From Ixodes scapularis (taxonomy: Eukaryota > Arthropoda > Arachnida > Ixodida > Ixodidae), in NCBI RefSeq assembly GCF_016920785.2, contig NW_024609846.1:104522831-104586830 (forward strand): a stretch of DNA of 64,000 bases. The letters run 5' to 3'. Position numbers and translations under genes: made by a program. This document shows positions 53,901 to 62,900 of this stretch, in pieces. Each line of letters opens with the position of its first letter. Position 1 is the stretch's first letter. The notes under the pieces are model-generated. The model saw only the letters and a program-made list of their open reading frames with translations, searched no databases and was not told where the DNA came from.

Positions 53901-56900
53901 GCATTGACGAGATACAAAATATAGAATGTTGATATTAAACAGTCTAAGAATTATTTTTAAACTCTCGGGAAATTCTACAGCGCTCTTACAACTTGCGACC
54001 TCTTGTGGAAGCCGGTGCCATCCTTCAATACTGAAAACTTTCTTTTTGAGCATGAGTGCACCTGCGTATGTTGCAGTAGTAGCGAGGTCAGCTTAGATAC
54101 ATGGCCACTCTATCGATTGCTCACTGAGACCTTGAAATTAATTTTTCTAACAACGACAAATTTTGCCTTTTAACTTCCAGGACCAGCAGCCATCAATCGA
54201 CCGGGACTGCGAGTCCTTTATTGAACGAATGAAACGCAAGGCACCTGCCTCGAAGAAGGTTATTCTTCATCGTGGGGTCAGTTCTGCTTCAGACAAGACC
54301 TTGGTTAGCACAGTGCACGCAGCTGCTCCACTGAGACAGCAGCCCAGGCCAGCCACAGCGAGAACCATGGAGGTGCAGCCCAAGTTCCAATCTAGAAATG
54401 GCAAGAGTGGCGGCCGTAGTGGCTGGGACGGAGATGGGCCGAAGCAACAACCATCCGAATCCGCCCCAGGTAACTCTATATGGAGACAGTGCTTGGCGTG
54501 CGTGGGTATGTGCCTCATCTGTCTGGGCTACTGATGGGGGGTGGTTTGTCTCAAACGATAAACTGTAGCTGAAGGTCGGCTAAGCAGCTGTTAGTAGAAA
54601 AGGCCTGATATCGAGAGGTTACAAATTTGGAGAAGAGGCAGAAGAGCTTTTATTCCTTCCCCATTTTTTTTTTCACCTTTTCTTTTTGTTTTTATTATGC
54701 TGGAGTGGAACGTGGGAAAAAAGCAGACCCTTGTTGTCCTTTTCCTGCACTTTAGGCAACCTTTTTGGAAAGGGTCAGTGAGAAGTGTATGAGGAAAAAA
54801 TGAAAGCCGTTTACAATTCCCTGTAACGCCGGTTAGAGCGCAGCTTTTGAGGAGGAAGATGGAAGCGTACTGAGGGATAGGTGACTCCTTGAGGTCACGT
54901 GACCTCAAGGGGGTCACGTGACTTCAGGGGGGGTCACGTGACCTCATGGGGTCACGTGACCTCAGGGCGTCACGTGACCTCAAAGAATCACGTGACTTCA
55001 AGGGGTCACGTGACCTCAGGGGGTCACGTGACCTCAGGGGGTCACGTGACCTCAAGGGGGTCACGTGACTTCTGCGGTCATGTAACTTCTGGGGGTCACG
55101 TGACTTCAGGGGGTCACGTGACCTAAGGGGGTCACGTGGCCTTGGGGGGTCACGTGACCTGGGTGGGTCACGTGACCTCGCGGTTACGCCGACGCCGACG
55201 CCGCTCAAGCCGGAAACGGGCCCCTAAGAGCTGCGCTCTAAAAACTATTTGTATACCGTAATATCCCGAGAAAAGTCCCATCCTCAAAAGATAGCCCACC
55301 CTGATTTTCGGCACGATTTTCTATTCTAATGGCTTCAATGGAACTCTATTTTGCACATCGAAAGTTAAGCCACCTTGTATTTTTGCCTAATATGCTCTCG
55401 GTTTTAGGTGGACTATCTCGGAATATTACGGCAGTTACCCGTATAAATGTGTATCAGCTAAGCATGCTTTACGGCGAAGCTGTTATACACTAGGGCCTGG
55501 GAAAAAATGTGTCCTCGCATGTCGACAGAAAACTCCCCATTAATCGTGGCAAGTAGGAATAAATAAAAACAAAAAGAGGGGTCAAGTAGGAATAAATAAA
55601 AACAAAAATAGGGGGCAACCAGCATGAGTCAGCCTTCCTTGGCATTATTAGATAGTGAGGTCCTGATCCCTTCTTATCATCGCCAGGCATCATCCTCGAG
55701 GTCTTTCTAGAAGTCGTCTTTGAGGTTGTCTGGGAGGTCGTCCTATGCGTCGTCCTCTAGACATCGTCCTTGAGGTCGTCCTAGACATTCTTCTCGAGGT
55801 TGTCCTAGAAGTCGTCCTTGAAGTCGTCCTAGAAGTCCTCCTTGAGGTCGTCCTAGACGTCGTCCTCTAGGCATCGTCCTAGACGTCGTAAAGATAACAG
55901 CTTCACTGGTCCTCCATCTTCACGGGAAGTGGAAGGGCTGTACAATTTCTTTTCTTCAAACTTTTTAATTGGACAGCCATAAAGGAGTCACTCGATACTC
56001 TTTCATTTTGCTTTGTCTAAAAAAAAAAGTGGGACATTTCTTTTTTTAAAGCTTGTATAGAGCTTGTTTTACTTTTCATTAAATATTAAATTTTTCACTA
56101 AATATTTCATGTCTGATTTAAAAAAAAAAGCTTTAGGAATTTAACAACTTTAAAAAATCTTAATTATAATCTTTTTTTTTAATATAGTTAAAAGACATTG
56201 AGTTGTGCACTTTGGATTTAGACCATTTTGAAGTTTTTGTAGAGAATTCATGCATTGTCAGCATTCGTGTCTTGTAGAAACTTTAATAGCAGCAAAACAC
56301 AATTTTTCTACAATATTTCTTTGGCTACCTGTAGGTGCTCTGTTGCAGCTCACAGATAATGTTTCAAAACAGGTAAATGAACCGAAAGGCTGGTATTGCA
56401 CGACGTTTTCAGCATGTTTCTGGTGTACTTACGAGATGTAAATAATAGTTTCTTTTCTTATTTTACAAGATGCGAAAATTGCTACAATTTTTTTGTGTAC
56501 TACAGGACAGACTGCTGCCCCAGCTTTCATGACAGCCAGGGAACAACTGGCAAGTACACTGTCTATGCTGCATACTTTAACTATAACAATAGTCAATGAT
56601 ACCCCTTGCCATCGACCTGCAATGGAGACCCATGTCCAGTGGCGTAGCTGGGCCATCTGGCACCCGGGGCCCTTATGTCTTTCGTAGACCCCCGATTCCC
56701 CCATTCACTCCCCGAGATCGCAACCAACCAATAAAGCGGGGGGGGGGGGGGGGGGGGGGTGCCATGTGTTACCAGGGGTGGCACCCCCTTGTGGCTGGAA
56801 CGCCTGGTACCTGGTACCCAGGACCCCCCGCCCCTCCCCCGATTGCTACGCCACTGCCCATGTCACCTTATTGGCTCTCGGGCATATGTGACAGCCTACA

Positions 56901-59900
56901 GGTGCCTAGTCGGGTTCCAATGATTTTGGTTGCATACTAAAGATTCACAGGGGGTCTTAATGAATGCTGACTCTTTTATGAGGTCATGTCAATGTCTTTT
57001 ATTCATTTAAAATGTAAAGCCTAAAAATTTTGTTTAATTTGCACAATAGGGAAGTAATTTAGTAGTTGTGAAGTATTCAGCATGTACACTAATGCTTTGA
57101 ACCTATTGTAGATGGTTAGCAAAAATCGGTTTCGCCACATATCGCGCTGCAATTTACTACGGAGGTGCGGTTAGGTGGTGGAAGCTTAGAGTGAAAATAT
57201 GAACAGACAAACTTTTCTCTTACGAAAATTAAAAAAATAAAAATTTGTTTGGGGATTTTTGCTGCGGCATTCTCTGAGGACGTCATGACCGAGATTGTCT
57301 AATAGTTGTATCTGCCGGTGACAGATATCGGAAGTGTCGAGCGTGCCGGTGCTGAGCTTAGCAGACAATCTCCAGAAACTTTTCGCTATGTCGGTGCGCG
57401 TCTCTCTCATTTAAATTCTGCGATAATTTATTCATTAAAAAAATGAGCTTAATAAGAAAATAGGAATTTAAATCCGTCATGGCTCCCCATTTCTGGTGTG
57501 GAGATGGTCAGAGATGATCCCACGAAAGTAGTGCTCTCGTGTCTCGCAATGCACCATCTTTCGGGGGCACATAAAACTAGGCAAGCACAGTCGTGACGTC
57601 GTCTGCAAATGCCGTGGCAAGTAACCTAAAACAGTTTTTTTTAACAAAGTAAGTTTTTTGTTTATATTTTCAATCAATGATCCCATCACCTAGTCACACC
57701 TCTGTAGTAAATCCCAGCGCGATACGTTGAGAAATTGTTTTTTTGCGGATCTTTTAAAATTGGTTAGAAGCGTTAGTGTTCATGCTGTAGTACCTGTTTC
57801 TAATATCAAGCTATCATAATGTGCAGTCATGAGTGCTGTAGAGGTAAGGACAAGACTTGCTTTAGTGTTGCCTCAGTACTCACCCAGGTACAATGGTGGT
57901 GCTGAGTTGCCACCTTATAACAATAAAGCTAGTACTTACCAAAGTCCAGTCATAGTACAGTGTACAGTCATGTCTCATTAATATTGACACCTTCGTTCCC
58001 TCCAGAAAAAGTTGCCCATAATGTGAGTTCTCCCTACCCAGTTCCTCCTCGAAATTTTTGTCTATAGGGGTTTTCATAATAAAGGGATAAGCCAACAATT
58101 TTTTCATGGTTGCTGATGTGCCTGAGTATTGGCTCAACACGCCGATAGACACAGCTGTACCAGTTCCCCAAGTATTGTGTGGAAAGAAAAACATTTCCCA
58201 AAGTTATTGAATTTTCAAATTTCGTCTTCATGTTTCTCAAATTGGGAGCCCTTGCTGGCAACATTAAAGTGTGACGACAGAAATGGTACAAAGTGGGCAG
58301 TAAGCCATGTTCCCTACTGAATACAAGACGTTTGATGGTGGGAAAAGAATGCTTGGTAGCTGATTCACTGAGAAGCACGCAAAAAACACTCGACATACTC
58401 TGTTTAAAGACTACCTGCACGACCTGAAAGTCTATACCATTTGTGACGTTGCACCACTGGAGAGTGCGCGCATCTTCATTTATGGTTTTCTCAATTGCTG
58501 TTTTGAATTTGGAGAAAATAAAAAGCATAACGTGAAGACTAAAGGCTCTGTAGTCAGAAGATGCAATTTGTTTGGGTAGCTCAAGAAACGGCCGGAGTAC
58601 CCTTTTAACAGGCTCCACATTGGTGAGACAGCTGTGCTAGGCTAGACTGGCGCTATTCTAGTACACTGTAGTCATTACTCTACACCATGATGGACATTCT
58701 CAGGAGTTTGTAAAAAGGCGTGTCCCAATCACGTGGGGCAGCTGGTGCCACAGTTGTTGATGAATTTTCATATATGTAGATTGTACTGTTATATATGGTG
58801 AACTTGTTACTTGCTTTTCTTGCCACAGATTAAAGAGCAGCAAAAATCGCACTCTGGAAGAGATGGTCTCCCTGCTCGCAGCATTGGTTCCTCTTCCAAA
58901 ACGCTGGGTGGAAAGCAAGTTTTTTTGTTTTGTTTTTACCTCGCAGCGTGTTATGAACTTAAAGACAAGTGAATAGTACCTAAATTTGTGGGTGTTGAGC
59001 AACTGTCAGATTTAAAGCACGGCAGAACGTTTCCATGGGGAGCGTTTGTCTGCTATTGTTGCTGACAGTTTTAAAAGTGCAGAGTGTACAGAACAGCTGT
59101 CTTGCCTCCAGCACATTTGTTATTTCATTTATGTTCTGGCATTGTATGAGCTCCGAGTGTGTATGTGCAGCCAAGACACTGAGGGATAAAGACGTCGGTG
59201 CCTGTGAAAAGCATGAAGATATCAGAAGCTGGTAGGAACTAGGAAACAAACCTTGGATCACTCAGAGACAAGTAAATGTCTCTTCGAACTTCAGAAACAG
59301 GAATCTGCTGAATGACTGCCTTGATTTGTTTGTTCATTGCAAGACCTAGAAACAATATCAAGGCCTAGCACTAAAATACTTTTCAAAGAAAAATTTTAAC
59401 TCGCTTGAGCGGCTATCGATTCTCTAGATCAGTGGTTCTCAAATGGGAATCCATGGACCCTTTGGCGTCTCTGAAGGCCTTCTTGGGGTTCCCGAAGCCC
59501 TCGACCATCAATCGAGCCAAGCAATAAACCTTTTTTTTTTTTTAATTATTAGTGCTGGCTGTCCCACAAAGGTAAATAGACCAAACCATATGCACTGAGT
59601 GAATAGGGTTGATTATTCTCTGTTTGAAAGCTACAGAGTTGGTTTTCACGTATTTAGTTTTCTTCGCTTTTCCTTTTGTCATTGTAACCACTCAATACTG
59701 CCCCCTCCCCTCGGTGGAAGGGGTCCCCGATCACTCCCGCCAATCCAGAAAGGGTCCATAAAACATCAGTGGCTGAGGACCACTCTTCTAGGTTGATGTT
59801 ACAGTGTATAGAATTTCTGGAATTCAGCATACATAGTGCACCTTTATTCCTCCTGCACAATGTAAACGATGTGTACCAAAAATATTAATTAAAGAGATGG

Positions 59901-62900
59901 CCCATACACTATCAAACCAGAGCATATTATTGTATGCATATTTTTACAGCTGCCACTGCCAAATGTCTTTCTTTTTTCTATTTTTTAAATTTCACAGATG
60001 GCAAAATGTTTTAGTGCACTCACAAAGGCATTTTCTGCAGACTCATTTGCAGTGAGTCTAAAGTTTTTAAAAAGGTGGACGTGATTGCATGTTATTCTAC
60101 ACACCGTATATTGTTCCGAGTCCTGTATTTCTACTGTACTAGCAGATTATGCACAAGACTGACTATGGTATACTGCCTTGACTTTGAATGAATACGACAC
60201 GGTTTATTGAATTTAACAAAACCGACTTTGTACAACGGCCATTTTTAATTATTGTTCCTGTGCAGAGTGCACATTTTAGTTTTTGCATGCTGTCAAAAGA
60301 GTGCCAGTTTTCCGTGAGTGTTTGTTGTGACTGTGAGTGTTTTCTGTGATCGCCGTACAGAAGAACGCTCTCGAGCCGATTTGTCCTGCCCCTGGCCCGT
60401 GCCGACACCGACACGGGAAGCTCATCCGGCGGCCTTTCTGGGTGCAGTTCCGATCTGCCGGATGAACTCAAGAATGTGGACCCTAAGATGGTCGAACTCA
60501 TCCGGAATGAGGCGAGAACATATGCTTATGGAACTCTGTATACTTCAGGCTAATACTACACAGCAAAAGCTCCCATTGTTTCCTAAGACCTGTCCACACA
60601 TTTACCGCAGTGATGACTGCGACCTGTATCGGTGCTCCTACGCATATGACCCTGCCTTTTCTTGCATACACAAACAACTCTGCGCTGAGTCAGCATTGAC
60701 AGTAGCACTGGTGCGGGGCTGACTTTGCATTATCTCAGCACTGAGATGCATGCGTGAACTTGCCCTTAAAAGAAGAAAGGCAGCTTAGGATTTGGTTCGG
60801 GTCAGATCTGGCACTTCCAGTTTTCTGTATTTATATTTACGCTCGTAGTCGCCAGTGAAAGTGATGATTTTTCTTTCATACGAGTTTAAGTGGCATTTGC
60901 TGTCTCGGAAATGGCATTTATGTGTGGCCACGAAGGTTAATATACAGTTCTTTTTTTTTTTTTTGGCACAGATAATGGATCAAGGCCCAAGCGTGCACTG
61001 GGACGACATAGCCGGCCTGGAGTTTGCCAAGCAGAGTGTCAAGGAGATGGTGGTCTGGCCCATGCTTCGGCCGTAAGCACCTCTTGACTAGGCGAGGGCA
61101 CACCTTGGCTTCCAGCATCGTTTGTAGCCAGTGCACGATATGTAGAAAAAATACATGGCTGCAAACTAAGGAGCTTTAGGCTCTACTGCACATAAGAACC
61201 TGTTGTACAGTGCAGTCCACTTATAACGATAATGAGAAAACCCAAAAATTCAATCGATTATCGTTGTATCTGGACTAGAAGCGGGGCGTTTCTAGTCTTG
61301 AAACTCTAGAAACTGATCGTTATAAGCAGTACATCGTTATATCTGGTATCGTTGTAAGTGGATCGCACTGTAGGAGTTATGTATTGACACTGAAGTTTCG
61401 TATATGATAGCATGATACTGACGGCTACATGTGAGTGCTGATGGGCCGAAAGAGATGATACACAGGAACAGAAGGAACAACTGACCGTTGTCTTGAAGCA
61501 TAGAAGTATATGTCACTCCCTATATTTCACTTTTCCTTCTTTCCTTTCAATTTTTCTAGCTCAAAATTGAGTTACGTTGATAACACTCATTTTACTGTAT
61601 TGAGGTTGGAACAAGCCAGAGTCCTTCAGGAGGTATCGCAAAGAAGTTCTTGAAACATGTAGTATAATGGTAGTGCCACGTTCTAGCAATATTTCGCAGC
61701 AGCATCTCTGGAGAAGTTTATTAATACTACAAAATTCGATCTGGCACTCCAGTGGTTGGAGTAGTCTTTTTTGAACAGCTGTATTGGGTACCAAGTACTA
61801 GTAGCCAAAGCAATTTTATCTTTACTTTTTGTTTATTTTCGTTTATTTTCAGAGACATTTTTACAGGTCTGAGACAGCCTCCCAAAGGACTACTCCTGTT
61901 TGGACCACCAGGCACAGGCAAGACATTGATTGGTGAGCTCTCCTGTACCATTGTACAGCAAATTTGGTGTCAGGGACTGTTTCTAACATGTCTGTAGGTC
62001 CCTTGACTTACAAGGCAGCATTACACTCTATAATTCTTATCAGTGGTGCTATCTTCTGTTCTTAATTACCTTAACAGGAAAATGTATTGCATCTCAAGCT
62101 GGAGCCACATTCTTCTGCATCAGTGCCTCATCTCTGACCTCCAAGTGGGTGAGTCTACCTTTGGCAGAGTCCTGCATAGCGGCTCTAAGGCCCGTCACTT
62201 TGGTCCTTGTTTGTTTTGGTGCTGTTTTAGTTATTATCTGAAGTCATCAACCAACTTGTCCCAATTTATAGTTCAGTTCCTGTCAAGACGTGCTATTAGG
62301 AACTATACCTAATGAAATGAGTACAGTTCTGGAAATTTAACCAATCAATTTTAAAACAATGTAAATTGTTTTTACTTACATTAAATAAGAATCACAGCAA
62401 GCGTGACTTCAAGCCGTTGATGGGGAAATCCAATTGCTGCATGAGCATGTGGCATGTGTAGGAAGTGAAACAGCACTCATTGATTGCTTTTTTGTGCGTG
62501 GGGAACAAAGTGTCGCAGTGCCGGCAACTGGTGTTGTAAGAAAGCGTACTTTAAGCGATGGATCTCGTATATCTCTCAAAAACGTACTATATCTCTCTGG
62601 CAGCCCTGTGTGAGACAATGTAGTGCTTCTCATTAAATTACATTCATACATGGGTTTGGTGTGTACTAGCTCTAACTGATCAACTCTAGCCAGGACTAGA
62701 GTAGACTGAAATTCATCATTTCAACTTGACTGGCAGTTCATTGGTTACCTTCTTGAGGTGTATGCTATCCTGCATATGTATTATGTAGCACGGGATTTCA
62801 TTAGTCACTATTTCATTCTTTCGTTGTGTCAGCTGCTTCTCCTAACCCAAGCTTTCCTCCATCTTTGTATGATGCTCTTGTTGCACCCCCCCCCCCCCTA

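Noticed and set aside
58034..58618. 194-codon minus-strand frame in FIGNL1 intron 5
   Set aside because: It is long but has no recognised motif, splice signals or second copy. Kept only as a remark in the intron entry.
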